A stretch of 64,000 nt of DNA from Shouchella shacheensis (GCF_001484965.1 NZ_LLYY01000014.1:1-64000), one strand, 5' to 3'; counted from the stretch's first letter, positions 42,245-50,551 are shown. Numbers and translations are program-made. The notes: generated from the letters alone by a model not told the origin.

Positions 42245-42562
42245 TCATTCCTTGCTTGCCACCAGCTCAAACTGAAGATACACATCCTTCAAAGCGGCCT
42301 CAATCGCCTGGCCTGCTTTTCCGCGGTAATGGGTCTGCACGTTTTCTATCAGTTTCTCCACGCCATCGTTTAGACAGTAGCCCCGTAACAGTTGCCGAAT
42401 ATACGCACGCCCATGCTCTGTGGCAAGCGTGCACGAAGAATCGACAATCACTCCGTACGTAAAATCTAGCTCCAATGTGATGGTAATGGAATCGTATAGA
42501 TTTCTAGCTGCCATCCCTTGTGGAAGCTTGGCGTGTCCTGCAATGAAATAGGTGTTCATCAT
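42245..42562 (-). CDS. DUF3870 protein
   Basis: 105 residues. The family pattern FIAGHAKLPQGMAARNLYDSI opens it, followed by YGVIVDSSCTLATEHGR near residue 36. AAAGGAG precedes tandem ATG codons. In many Firmicutes DUF3870 genes lie with acyl-CoA dehydrogenase or CoA-transferase genes, as here, which suggests a role near acyl-CoA metabolism. The biochemical function is unknown. Confidence 0.85.
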   Translation of the reverse strand: MMNTYFIAGHAKLPQGMAARNLYDSITITLELDFTYGVIVDSSCTLATEHGRAYIRQLLRGYCLNDGVEKLIENVQTHYRGKAGQAIEAALKDVYLQFELVASKE

Positions 42563-42620
42563 GGGTCTCCTTTTTTTCACTGATGTACGAGAGATCGTGC
42601 CGATTCTTCACTGCCTTCCC

Positions 42621-43832
42621 TTAGTTCGGGACAGACGCTTGTTCAAACGGCCATGCCGGCAATGATTTGCGAAGCGGCTTATCTTCCTTGTAGCCAAGCG
42701 CGTATTCTCCCTGCATAATCGTATGAATTTCTCTTGTGCCTTCGTAAATGACTGGGGCTTTGGAATTCCGCAGAAAGCGTTCTACCGGGTATTCATCCGA
42801 GTAGCCATACGCCCCGTGGATTTGGACGGCATCATTCGCGGCTTCAAACGCGGCATTGCAGGAAACCCACTTCGCGAGGGAGGTTTCCTTCGTGTTTCGT
42901 TTGCCTTGGTTTTTCAACCATCCTGCTTTAAAAACGAGCAGTTTGGAGATTTCAAGATTCGAACTCATCTTGGCAATCATTTGCTGGACAAGCTGATGTT
43001 TGCCAATTTCTTTTCCAAACGTTTTTCGTTCGTGGCAGTATTTCAGGCTCGCTTCAAGGCTGGCTTCTATTAAACCGACCGCTCCCGCAGCGACGGTAAA
43101 TCGACCACTATCGAGCGCCGACATGGAAATCTTAAACCCTTCCCCTTCTTCCCCTAAGCGATTGGCCACAGGGACTCTGACATCGGTTAGGAAGACTTCG
43201 CCCGTATTGCCAGCGCGAATGCCTAGTTTCCCTTTGATCGCCTTCGTTTCCACGCCTTCGAAATCACGTTCGACAATAAAGGCCGTAATGCCTTTATGAG
43301 CGACATCGCCATCGGTTTTTGCAAAAACAAGGAAGTGGTCGGCCACATCACAAAGGGAAATCCATGTTTTCGATCCATTCAGAATGTAATGATCTCCATC
43401 CCGAACAGCGGTTGACTTCATCGCCGCTACATCGGACCCTGCGTCGGGTTCTGTCAGTCCAAAAGCGCCCACTTTCCGACCCTCGGCTTGCGGGGTCAAA
43501 TACGTCTGCTTTTGCTCCTCGGTTCCCCACTGCAATAACGTCATGCTGTTCAACCCTGTGTGAACAGAAACGGCTGTACGATACGCGGTGTCGCCCCGCT
43601 CCAACTCCTCACAGACAATCGCCAGCGTATTATAATCCATGCCAGCGCCCCCGTATTCTTCAGGGATGCAGACCCCCATGAGCTGCAGCTCGGCCAATCG
43701 ATTTAAAATCGACGGTTGAAACTCTCCTTTCCGATCCCACTCCTGAATATTGGGGATGATTTCCTTATCGACAAACTTCCTTACCATCTTCTTTACACTT
43801 TGCTGCTCTTCTGTTAATTCGAAATTCATCAT
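42621..43832 (-). CDS. Acyl-CoA dehydrogenase
   Basis: 403 residues. FAD and substrate motifs include FGLTEPDAGSDV near residue 125 and WISLCDVADHFLVFAKT near 158. The catalytic Glu is in VIYEGTREIHTIMQGEYALG near residue 370. The protein oxidises an acyl-CoA at C2-C3 and passes electrons to ETF. The neighbouring CoA-transferase gene suggests a carboxylic-acid activation pathway such as glutarate, but the substrate is not readable. It lies 11 bases downstream of the CoA-transferase frame, so the two form an operon. Confidence 0.92.
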   Translation of the reverse strand: MMNFELTEEQQSVKKMVRKFVDKEIIPNIQEWDRKGEFQPSILNRLAELQLMGVCIPEEYGGAGMDYNTLAIVCEELERGDTAYRTAVSVHTGLNSMTLLQWGTEEQKQTYLTPQAEGRKVGAFGLTEPDAGSDVAAMKSTAVRDGDHYILNGSKTWISLCDVADHFLVFAKTDGDVAHKGITAFIVERDFEGVETKAIKGKLGIRAGNTGEVFLTDVRVPVANRLGEEGEGFKISMSALDSGRFTVAAGAVGLIEASLEASLKYCHERKTFGKEIGKHQLVQQMIAKMSSNLEISKLLVFKAGWLKNQGKRNTKETSLAKWVSCNAAFEAANDAVQIHGAYGYSDEYPVERFLRNSKAPVIYEGTREIHTIMQGEYALGYKEDKPLRKSLPAWPFEQASVPN

Positions 43833-43843
43833 GACAATTCCTC

Positions 43844-45052
43844 CTAGATCGTTTTATTTTGTTTAAATTTCGTTATTTCTTCCGGCTGATAGCCAATTTC
43901 CTCAAGCAGTGTTTCGGTGTGTTCCCCGTATAATGGAGGATGATGCCTCATGGTCACGGGCGTTTTCGATAATTTTAACGGCGAGCCGGTGACTGTAAGA
44001 TCGTCGATGAGAGGATGCTCCATCTCCACGACCATGTCTCTCGCCTTGATTTGAGAATCGTCAAACATCTCGGCTACGGTGTTGATAGGCCCGTTCGGAA
44101 CACCAGCTGCATCGAATTGCTCCTTCCACTCGGCTTTTTCCTTTTTCAAAAGCTCTTCTTCACAAATGGCCGTCAGTTGATCTCTATTCGCCAACCGATT
44201 TTCATTATGAAGAAATTCAGGCACCTCCGCTAATTCAGGCCTCCCCAAAACAGCGGCGAACCGTTTAAATTGCTCGTCATTCCCTACGGCCACGACCAAA
44301 TCGCCATCCTTTGCCGCAAACACTTGATACGGGGAAATATTGGGATGGTGATTCCCCATTCGCTTCGGCACGACGCCACTGCATAAGTAATTGCTTGCCA
44401 CATTAATTAACGCAGATACTTGGCAATCCAGTAGTGAAATATCGAGTTCCTGCCCTTCCCCCGTCTGCGCTCGATGATGCAATGCAGATAAAATCCCGAT
44501 GCATGTGTATAACCCTGTCAGCACATCGGCAATCGCCACCCCCACTTTCACCGGGCTCCCTTCTGCTTCGCCCGTAATGCTCATCAAACCGCTCATCGCT
44601 TGAATGATGTAATCATAGCCAGGCAAATCCTTATAGGGACCAGACGACCCAAACCCGGTGATTGAAGCCATAATCAGCCCGGGATGTTCCGCTTTTAACG
44701 ACGCATAGCCCAGACCCATTTTTTCCAGCGTGCCCGCTTTAAAATTTTCAACGATGGCATCGCTAGAAGCGGCCAGTTTGCGAAAAATTTCTTTTCCTTC
44801 TTCGGTTTTTAAGTTCAGCGTCATTCCACGTTTATTTCGGTTGGCACTCAAATAGTAAGCGCTTTCTCAACCAACAAAAGGCGGTCCCCATCCTCTCGTT
44901 TCATCCCCTGATTCATGGTGTTCGACCTTGATCACTTCTGCTCCTAAGTCACCGAGGATCATCGAGCAAAACGGACCCGCCAGCACGCGAGACACATCCA
45001 TGATGCGGATTCCTTTTAACGCTCCCATCACGACCTCACCCCCATCAAGCAT
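43844..45052 (-). pseudogene. CaiB/BaiF CoA-transferase broken by in-frame TGA
   Basis: The N-terminal frame runs [20 protein letters not shown] to GWGPPFVG and meets TGA at 44869-44867. The same frame continues at once as ESAYYLSANRNKRGM and stays intact to 43844 (GYDYIIQAMSGLMSITGE, LLDCQVSALIN and others). Intact type III CoA-transferases usually have Gly or Asn at this position, so one base change (GGA to TGA) explains the break. With readthrough a full-length enzyme would result. As read, it is a nonsense-mutated gene. Confidence 0.85.
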
Positions 45053-45329
45053 TTCTCACTAAAAAAGAGCCAGCAAAACAAACAATGCTCGCGCACTGAT
45101 CGTCTCACTGACCCCTATTCACGGCTCGTCTTCCGGCAACGAAAGATCGAGTGAACAACGTCAATGGTATTCGTTTGATTGAACCTACATTCAAGCCGGT
45201 CATGCAGCAAGGGCATTGCTGTCATCGGTTGTTACTGTCAGTATATACTGTGTGATCGAATGTTACAACAACTATTTTTGGGCTTATCAACTGGAGTACA
45301 TGAGCAAAGATGTTGCAAAGCGGCTACCA
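45053..45329. other. Intergenic stretch, nothing recognised
   Basis: No supported frame. A possible -10 box TATACT at 45243 faces the holin-like toxin gene and could drive an antisense RNA, but no good -35 box accompanies it. Confidence 0.4.
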
Positions 45330-45510
45330 AACTCATGTAGGGGGCTTATTCATGTTTAATCAGTAGAAGCACCAATGTCAACAAGGCAATTATAAACATT
45401 CCAGACCCCATTGCTAAACTAAGTGCTTCATATACTAACATGGTATCACCTCCTTTCACGGAGGTGATACTATACACCCGTACATGAGTTATTCAGCTTC
45501 GTCTATTATA
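45330..45510 (-). ncRNA. Holin-like toxin mRNA with sequestered ribosome site
   Basis: -10 TATAAT lies at 45510-45505. GTATCACCTCC and GGAGGTGATAC (45470-45443) form a perfect 11-bp stem that hides the Shine-Dalgarno sequence. In addition AACTCATGTACGGG in the 5' leader (45490-45477) is complementary, except for one base, to CCCCTACATGAGTT after the stop codon (45343-45330). Both features are typical of translationally inert type I toxin mRNA. The antisense RNA is not located. Confidence 0.6.
45346..45441 (-). CDS. Holin-like type I toxin peptide
   Basis: 31 residues: MLVYEALSLAMGSGMFIIA followed by a leucine-rich helix and IKHE. This is the layout of TxpA/BsrG/YonT-type 'putative holin-like toxin' peptides, a short polar start (xVYEALxL), one membrane helix and a basic tail. 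AAAGGAGGTGATACC is an ideal ribosome site but sits in a perfect hairpin. The peptide would depolarise the membrane when its antisense RNA is absent. Identification rests on pattern, not alignment. Confidence 0.75.
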   Translation of the reverse strand: MLVYEALSLAMGSGMFIIALLTLVLLLIKHE

Positions 45511-45619
45511 ACTTAGAATATCTAAATTTTGTATTACATTTCTACTTATACCCAAAGTATACATGTACTACTTTAATACAGTACATTTAAGTACTACCTT
45601 TTCAACTTCACATTAATAG

Positions 45620-45648
45620 TTGGCGCTTAACGGTTTCTAGTTTATTAT
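45620..45648 (+). promoter_or_regulatory. Promoter of the peptide RNA (RNA I)
   Basis: TTGGCG, a 17-bp spacer and TATTAT. The -35 match is weak and the -10 match good. The transcript would start near 45654, about 60 bases before the ribosome site. Confidence 0.5.
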
Positions 45649-45718
45649 TGGTACTAGCAGCTTCAAGAAACGCGCCTCTGTCCTTTCGTTACTGCAAACG
45701 GAAGGGAGGTGTAAGTCT

Positions 45719-45880
45719 ATCCCTTTATCACGTAAACAACGCGTAGAACGGAAAAAACGCAATAAAAAAAGCGGCCGGAAATTAGTCCTTTCCGTTGCCG
45801 CTGCGCTTTTTTACCTGGCTCTCGAAGAATCGGTAAAAAAGCTTGTTGCGTTACTATTCAAAGCCTTAACGGGCTTTTAG
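45719..45880 (+). CDS. Basic membrane peptide of a par-like toxin-antitoxin locus
   Basis: The frame encodes PLSRKQRVERKKRNKKSGRK, then a helix LVLSVAAALFYLAL, then EESVKKLVALLFKALTGF, 53 codons. GGGAGGTG is well placed, but no ATG, GTG or TTG is at the right distance. ATC at 45719 has good spacing; AAG at 45713 aligns with the start of the relative at 50456. The start is unresolved. The ribosome region contains the direct repeat AGTCTATCCCT (45714), which the small RNA at 46142 can pair with. A stem (CCTTTCGTT / AACGGAAGG) also masks it. Confidence 0.45.
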   Translation: MPLSRKQRVERKKRNKKSGRKLVLSVAAALFYLALEESVKKLVALLFKALTGF

Positions 45881-46056
45881 GCGGAATTAAGCGTACGCAC
45901 GGCACGGGACACAACCATATGCTGCCGGTGTCTTAGCGGACCTTGCCGGCGTGGAGGTGCGTTCGCTGCTTATGCTTCGGCCGTGCGGCCTTTCCGTCTA
46001 TCTATTAATATTATATCCATTTCACTAAGTTATATGCATAATATGGTCGGACATAA

Positions 46057-46142
46057 TAAAAACGTCTTGGCTTAGCGGTCCAAGACGTTCTTTTGCGTAA
46101 TAGTGTAGTCCGCACCTTACGCGGTGTGTAGTCTATCCCTAT
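46057..46142 (-). ncRNA. Candidate antitoxin small RNA (RNA II)
   Basis: Promoter TTGCAT-17-TATCAT (46177-46149) would start an RNA of about 85 bases near 46142. It begins with AGGGATAGACT, complementary to the repeat beside the peptide ribosome site, then forms a GCGTAA/TTACGC stem and ends in the perfect 10-bp terminator AACGTCTTGG/CCAAGACGTT (46089-46061). The terminator loop GACCGCTAAG is complementary to CTTAGCGG in the peptide mRNA at 45932. Expression is predicted, not shown. Confidence 0.55.
46061..46089. terminator. Bidirectional terminator shared by RNA I and RNA II
   Basis: A perfect 10-bp stem AACGTCTTGG/CCAAGACGTT. A T-run follows on both strands (TTCTTTT on plus, TTTTTATT on minus). 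The convergent transcripts overlap here. Confidence 0.8.
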
Positions 46143-46383
46143 GTCTTTATGATAGCAAGACAACTTGACTAATGCAAGCATTACTACAGTCGGAGGGGCT
46201 CTTCCGCCTGAAGCTGCAATGAATGGTGCTGCACATACTGCGGCGACTCCATGAGAAAATTTGAAGCTTTTTCTCTTTATCAAATGGAAGCAAAAAGACT
46301 AACAGAGCTTGAGCCTATGACAAAGCCATTAAACTCAATTAGACCCGATCTCTAGGGAAAAGAGATCAGGCCCACGGCTTCGT

Positions 46384-48741
46384 TTAATCAGCGACCATTT
46401 CCAAGTCGTCGATTCGTTTCTCCAAGTAATCCACGTCTTTCTTGGCATGAAAGCGCTCGGCTTTTTCCACTTTGACAGCGACACTGTATTGAGGAATCCC
46501 TGAAGGTCCGTCATAAATCCCTTTTGGAATTAAGAAGTTGCCTTCGGGGAAATGAAGCCCCACATTGCCACTCGCAATCTCCGCAACATGAGCCTTTCCT
46601 TGAAAGGTGCCGTGCTGATTATAGACGACGACGGCTTCTCCGTTGGCAATGTTCAGCTTCCTTGCATCGTCTTCGCTCATGAGAACATCGTAGCGACCAG
46701 CCGCGTTAAATGGATCGGTCTCTTTGTAGACCATCGAGTTGAACTGTTTGCCACGCCGCGTCGTAATATAGAACGTGCCCTCTGGTTTATTCAAGTTTGG
46801 AATATCGACCGAAATCAAATTTCCTTTTCCATCAGGCGTTGGGCAAACGCCCCCTTCGCATAACCACGCGCCTCCCCATTGGAACACGTCGCCTTGTTTT
46901 TTCAGATGTTGAACGCCATCATAGTCTTTATTGGCGAGGGCGATTTCGTCGCGGATCGCTTGCCCGTCTTTAAAATCAACGAGGTGCGCGGTTTGGGGTT
47001 TGACCCGTTTGGCCAGGTCAATGTAAATTTTCCATTCGGCTCGTGCTTCTTCGACTAGCTGTTTATTGCCTTCAATTTCAGGAGAGAAATACACCATTCG
47101 TTCCGTCGACGTCGACGTTCCGCCTCCGTCTTGTTCATACCGCGTCTTGGCTGGAAGCACAATCACCGCTTCCTTCGCCTCCACCAGTGTCGACGTATTA
47201 AAGATAATGTCCTGATGCACGCGGATGTCTAATTCAGACAATGCCTTCTCAATGAAGTGAGGATTTGGCATCGTTTCTAAGAAATTCCCGCCGCTCATAT
47301 AATACAGTTTTAGCTTTCGTTCGTGATCCTTTGGCAGCATCGCATTCTCAAGAGACACTCCAACAATGTCGCCTTGCCATCTCGGAAGCGTAAAGTTCCA
47401 GAGGTTTTCGATTCGCTTGACGTTCTCGGCGTCCCAGCCTCCGCCAGGAAGAACAAACGGATCGGCGCCCATTTCGCCAGACCCTTGGACACTGGAATGC
47501 CCACGGAACGGCATCAGGCCGGCATGCTTGCGCCCTAAGTGACCGCGCAGGAGGGCGAGGTTGGCGACTTGGGAAATATTGTCCGTGGCAAAGGAATGCA
47601 TCGTTAACCCGAGCGCCCACGCATAGACCGCGCTTTTGCTGTTTGCCAAAAGTTCAGCCAGCTCGATGATTCTTTCTTTGGCAATCCCTGAAGACTTCAC
47701 AATCTCTTCCCAAGACTGAGCTTGCACTTTCGCTTGAAGCTCCTCATAATGATTCACATGTTCGTGAACAAAGGCATGGTTAATCGCCGAACCCTGTTCG
47801 GATTCTTCCATCTCGAACCAGTGCTTCATGATGCCATGCATGAACGCAATATCCCCACCAATATTGATTTGATAGAAATCATCCGCGACCTTTGTACCAA
47901 AGAGGGCTGATTCCGCATTCGAAGGAACCCAATATTCATCCATCGCCGGCTCTCGGTATGGATTGATCACAATAATTTTTGTCCCTTTTTTCTTCGCTGC
48001 CAGCATATACTTTGTAGAAACCGGAGAACTGTTCGAAGCCACCGACCCCCAGAATAGGAGCACATCCGTGCCAATCCAATCTTGATAGTTGGCACTGCTT
48101 GCGCCCACCCCGATCGACCGTTTAAGCGCTGTCTTCGAAGGGGAATGGCAAATACGAGAAGCGTTGTCAATATGGTTGGTTCCAAGAAAACGAGAGACCT
48201 TTGCCGCTACATAATAAGACTCATTGGTGATCCCTCTTGAAGTTAAATAAAAGCCATATTGCTTAGGGTCCAATCGTTTCATCTTCTCAGCGATCATATC
48301 CATCGCTTCGTCCCAACCGAGACGGGAAAATGTTCGTTCCCCCTTGCGACGAATCAACGGGTATGGAATTCGCCCTAACTCACGCAACTCTTCGCTCTTG
48401 TATTTCTTTAGCTCATCAATGTCTGCGTGCACCACTTCTTCCTTCATCGCAGGCATTGTGTTTAGACGCAGCACATTCAGCCGAGTCGTACAGATATGCG
48501 GCCCCTTGAGGGTTTGGTCTTGCAAGCCTGAAACCCCTAAGGCACAGCCATCACACACCCCTTTGGTAAGGATGTTTTTCGCGTAATTGAGATTGTCTTT
48601 GTTGTCCCACATCACTTTCATCGTATCTCGAATATGTTTCGGTTTCACCTTGCCTAGACCAAAGGGAATCGGACTCACCCAATGCTCTGGGGCGGGCTTT
48701 TTCGACAGTTTCATCGGTCCTTGGTGTTTCGTATCTCCCAT
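46384..48741 (-). CDS. fdhF: FdhF/YdeP-family molybdopterin oxidoreductase (formate dehydrogenase-like)
   Basis: 785 residues. The N-terminal CDGCALGV ... HICTTRL cysteines near residue 66-90 replace the usual FeS motif as in the YdeP subgroup. The active-site region reads RICHSPSKTAL, with no selenocysteine. DVLLFWGSVASNSSP and GLTMHSFATDN are molybdopterin-binding stretches, and a C-terminal Molydop-binding domain follows (about 660-770). The ATG at 48741 follows GAGGAGGAG; a frame 34 codons longer crosses a terminator hairpin. Its neighbours, a DUF2294 gene and a formate/nitrite channel, support a formate-linked role. Confidence 0.9.
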   Translation of the reverse strand: MGDTKHQGPMKLSKKPAPEHWVSPIPFGLGKVKPKHIRDTMKVMWDNKDNLNYAKNILTKGVCDGCALGVSGLQDQTLKGPHICTTRLNVLRLNTMPAMKEEVVHADIDELKKYKSEELRELGRIPYPLIRRKGERTFSRLGWDEAMDMIAEKMKRLDPKQYGFYLTSRGITNESYYVAAKVSRFLGTNHIDNASRICHSPSKTALKRSIGVGASSANYQDWIGTDVLLFWGSVASNSSPVSTKYMLAAKKKGTKIIVINPYREPAMDEYWVPSNAESALFGTKVADDFYQINIGGDIAFMHGIMKHWFEMEESEQGSAINHAFVHEHVNHYEELQAKVQAQSWEEIVKSSGIAKERIIELAELLANSKSAVYAWALGLTMHSFATDNISQVANLALLRGHLGRKHAGLMPFRGHSSVQGSGEMGADPFVLPGGGWDAENVKRIENLWNFTLPRWQGDIVGVSLENAMLPKDHERKLKLYYMSGGNFLETMPNPHFIEKALSELDIRVHQDIIFNTSTLVEAKEAVIVLPAKTRYEQDGGGTSTSTERMVYFSPEIEGNKQLVEEARAEWKIYIDLAKRVKPQTAHLVDFKDGQAIRDEIALANKDYDGVQHLKKQGDVFQWGGAWLCEGGVCPTPDGKGNLISVDIPNLNKPEGTFYITTRRGKQFNSMVYKETDPFNAAGRYDVLMSEDDARKLNIANGEAVVVYNQHGTFQGKAHVAEIASGNVGLHFPEGNFLIPKGIYDGPSGIPQYSVAVKVEKAERFHAKKDVDYLEKRIDDLEMVAD

Positions 48742-48767
48742 GTTTGCTCCTCCTCGTTTCAAATAAA

Positions 48768-48811
48768 AACCACCGTCCATCCTTTTGTTAGAAACAAAAA
48801 CGACGGTGGTT
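48768..48811 (-). terminator. Terminator-like hairpin in the fdhF leader
   Basis: AACCACCGTC and GACGGTGGTT enclose an inner TTTTGTT/AACAAAA stem. On the minus strand GGTTTTTATTTG follows. It ends the DUF2294 transcript or acts as an attenuator before fdhF. A similar GGTTTTTAT hairpin precedes the formate channel gene. Confidence 0.75.
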
Positions 48812-48850
48812 ACGTCTTTTGCAGGGTCGCTACTAAGTGTCAAAGCTCAT

Positions 48851-49210
48851 TTATGTGGAAAATTTCTCTTCTATATTCTCATTAAAAATAAAGATGGACA
48901 TGCCAAAATCACGAGGAATATCAATGTCCACAAACAAGTCGACATACTTGCATCCTAACAACTCTTCCATCTCGAGCGGTGGATTCTTTCGATACATATC
49001 TTTCACCATTTCCGTGCGTGCCGCGCGGAGCAGCTGTTTCCCCTCATCGGCTGTAGCCATGAATTTTTCCACTGGTGATAGATTGCCTTCCATTTCGCAG
49101 ATCGCCCAGTTCTTGCAAAACGTTGTTGTAATTTTACTTGGTCCTTTTCCCATATGCTTCTTTCTGAAAGAGCGAACTAGGTTACTGAATTCTGCCTCAT
49201 ACTTATTCAT
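48851..49210 (-). CDS. Single-domain DUF2294 (MpsC-like) protein
   Basis: 119 residues. HMGKGPSKITTTF near residue 19 is the domain signature, and YVDLFVDIDIPRDFGMSIFIF closes it. The ATG at 49210 follows AGGAGGG. From memory DUF2294 genes often accompany formate dehydrogenases in Bacillus. A two-domain paralogue lies at 28603. The molecular function is unknown. Confidence 0.85.
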   Translation of the reverse strand: MNKYEAEFSNLVRSFRKKHMGKGPSKITTTFCKNWAICEMEGNLSPVEKFMATADEGKQLLRAARTEMVKDMYRKNPPLEMEELLGCKYVDLFVDIDIPRDFGMSIFIFNENIEEKFST

Positions 49211-49284
49211 AGTGCCCTCCTGCGTAACGTGCGTGTTCAAAAAGGAAGACAAAAAAGAGCGGAGTGGTTCCCCTCTTCAAAGAG

Positions 49285-50136
49285 TCACCCTTTGTGTATT
49301 TTAGATGGTACCATATCACTAAACGAAGATGAATCGTTTAGCTTGCTGTGGAGGGGCTTTTGCTCTTTTTCTCTTACATAGGCCATCCAGTAAAACCCGC
49401 CCACAAAAAGGGCGCCGCCGACGGCATTGCCGAGAAAGACGGGAACAAAGTTCATCACGTAGTCCCACCAGCCGAAGTAGCCAGCAAAAATAGCCGCTGG
49501 GATCACAAACATATTGGCGACCACATGCTGAAAACCAATCGCCACAAACGCCATAATCGGAAACCAAATTCCTAACAATTTTCCAGCGACATTATCGGCA
49601 CTATAGCAAATCCAGACCGCTAAACACACCAACCAATTGGCCCCAATCCCGGAAATAAACGCCTGAAGAAAGGAATCGTCAATTTTGGCTCCAGCCGTAG
49701 CGACCGTTTTCTCTAAGAAAAGCCCCGTTTCCGTCAAGCCAAGAATATGCCCAAAAACGTAGGCGACGAAAACCGCGCCAACAAAATTGCTGACGGTTAG
49801 AAGCGACCAGTTTTTCACGACATCAATCGTCTTAATCTTTCCAGAAAACCTCGTCATGGGGAGCGCCATCATGTTGCCTGTCAGTAACTCCCCGCCAGCA
49901 AGTAAGACGAGGACGAGACCGACCGGGAAGACCGCCCCGCCAATCAGTAACGACAGGGAGCCCCAAATTTCCTCCGGTAGATTGGCGGTGACTCGGATCG
50001 TCAATAAAAACCCAAAAGCGATGAACGCTCCCCCTAGAAATCCAAGAAGGAGGGACGTCGATACCGGTAAATGAGCCTTCGTTTCGCCATTCCCCATCGC
50101 TCGTTTCGCTGTTTCTTTAGGTGGATGAAATGCCAT
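49285..50136 (-). CDS. Formate/nitrite channel (FNT family)
   Basis: 283 residues with six hydrophobic helices in the aquaporin-like FNT fold. GGAFIAFGFLLTIR near residue 35, LAGGELLTGNMMALP near 83 and GIGANWLVCLAVW near 161 are typical FNT segments (pore half-helices and central His region). The second conserved block IGFQHVVANMFVIPA lies near 204. Together with the FdhF-like enzyme it probably moves formate. ATG 50136 was preferred over a TTG at 50148, though the ribosome site is weak. It has a long leader with an attenuator-like hairpin. Confidence 0.92.
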   Translation of the reverse strand: MAFHPPKETAKRAMGNGETKAHLPVSTSLLLGFLGGAFIAFGFLLTIRVTANLPEEIWGSLSLLIGGAVFPVGLVLVLLAGGELLTGNMMALPMTRFSGKIKTIDVVKNWSLLTVSNFVGAVFVAYVFGHILGLTETGLFLEKTVATAGAKIDDSFLQAFISGIGANWLVCLAVWICYSADNVAGKLLGIWFPIMAFVAIGFQHVVANMFVIPAAIFAGYFGWWDYVMNFVPVFLGNAVGGALFVGGFYWMAYVREKEQKPLHSKLNDSSSFSDMVPSKIHKG

Positions 50137-50210
50137 TCTAACAACCAACTTTCTTTATGGAATTGTTAGAGGCAGAAGCAATGTAACGCAGATTTCCTTT
50201 TCAACATAAA

Positions 50211-50270
50211 AACCGTTGACCTCACGTAAACGAATAGAGGTCGCCCATTCGTTCACGAAGATCAACGGTT
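50211..50270 (-). promoter_or_regulatory. Long attenuator-like hairpin in the formate channel leader
   Basis: AACCGTTGA and TCAACGGTT form the base, with an inner stem CGTAAACGAAT/ATTCGTTCACG. On the minus strand GGTTTTTATG follows, about 75 bases before the gene and 125 after the promoter at 50401-50430. Leader transcription could terminate here unless relieved. Confidence 0.65.
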
Positions 50271-50400
50271 AGAGAAATAGCAGGATTCGCTACTATTGGC
50301 CAACAGTAAATCAATTGAATATTCTTGTTCCCAATTTAACCGACAATAGGGTCGCTATCTCGTGTCAAAATGGTGACAACCGTGTTCATGCGTCTTTTAA

Positions 50401-50430
50401 ATTATACCATGAAAGCGCTGAAATGAGCAA
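50401..50430 (-). promoter_or_regulatory. Promoter of the formate channel gene
   Basis: -35 TTGCTC (50430-50425), an 18-bp spacer and a consensus -10 TATAAT (50406-50401). The transcript would carry a leader of about 255 bases. Confidence 0.6.
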
Positions 50431-50455
50431 TGGGAATTGGGGGAGGGAGGGGGTG

Positions 50456-50551
50456 TTGGAATTTCCAAGAAAACGTACACAACGTGTCGAACGAAGGAGA
50501 AGAGTCTCGCATTTTGTAAAATGGAATCACGATAAGGCCGGGTTATCTTAA
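50456..50551 (+). CDS. Truncated relative of the 45.7-kb basic peptide
   Basis: After GGGAGGGAGG a TTG (or GTG at 50453) opens a 31-codon frame LEFPRKRTQRVERRRRVSHF that ends KAGLS. QRVER with surrounding basic residues and the Pro four residues before it align with PLSRKQRVERKK at 45.7 kb, but the hydrophobic helix is missing. It is probably a decayed second copy of the same locus. Confidence 0.35.
   Translation: MEFPRKRTQRVERRRRVSHFVKWNHDKAGLS

Noticed and set aside
17169-44869. Reassignment of TGA to Gly in this genome
   Set aside because: Normal genes here use TGA as a true stop, with coupled ATGA overlaps in several operons. Two nonsense mutations in decaying or single genes are a simpler explanation.
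46178-46355. Short protein-like frames (for example a 34-codon frame from 46251)
   Set aside because: No ribosome sites and no recognisable family. They may be gene scraps but the evidence is too weak.
48742-48843. 34-codon extension of the FdhF-like protein
   Set aside because: It would translate through a terminator-like hairpin; the strong GAGGAGGAG site supports ATG 48741.
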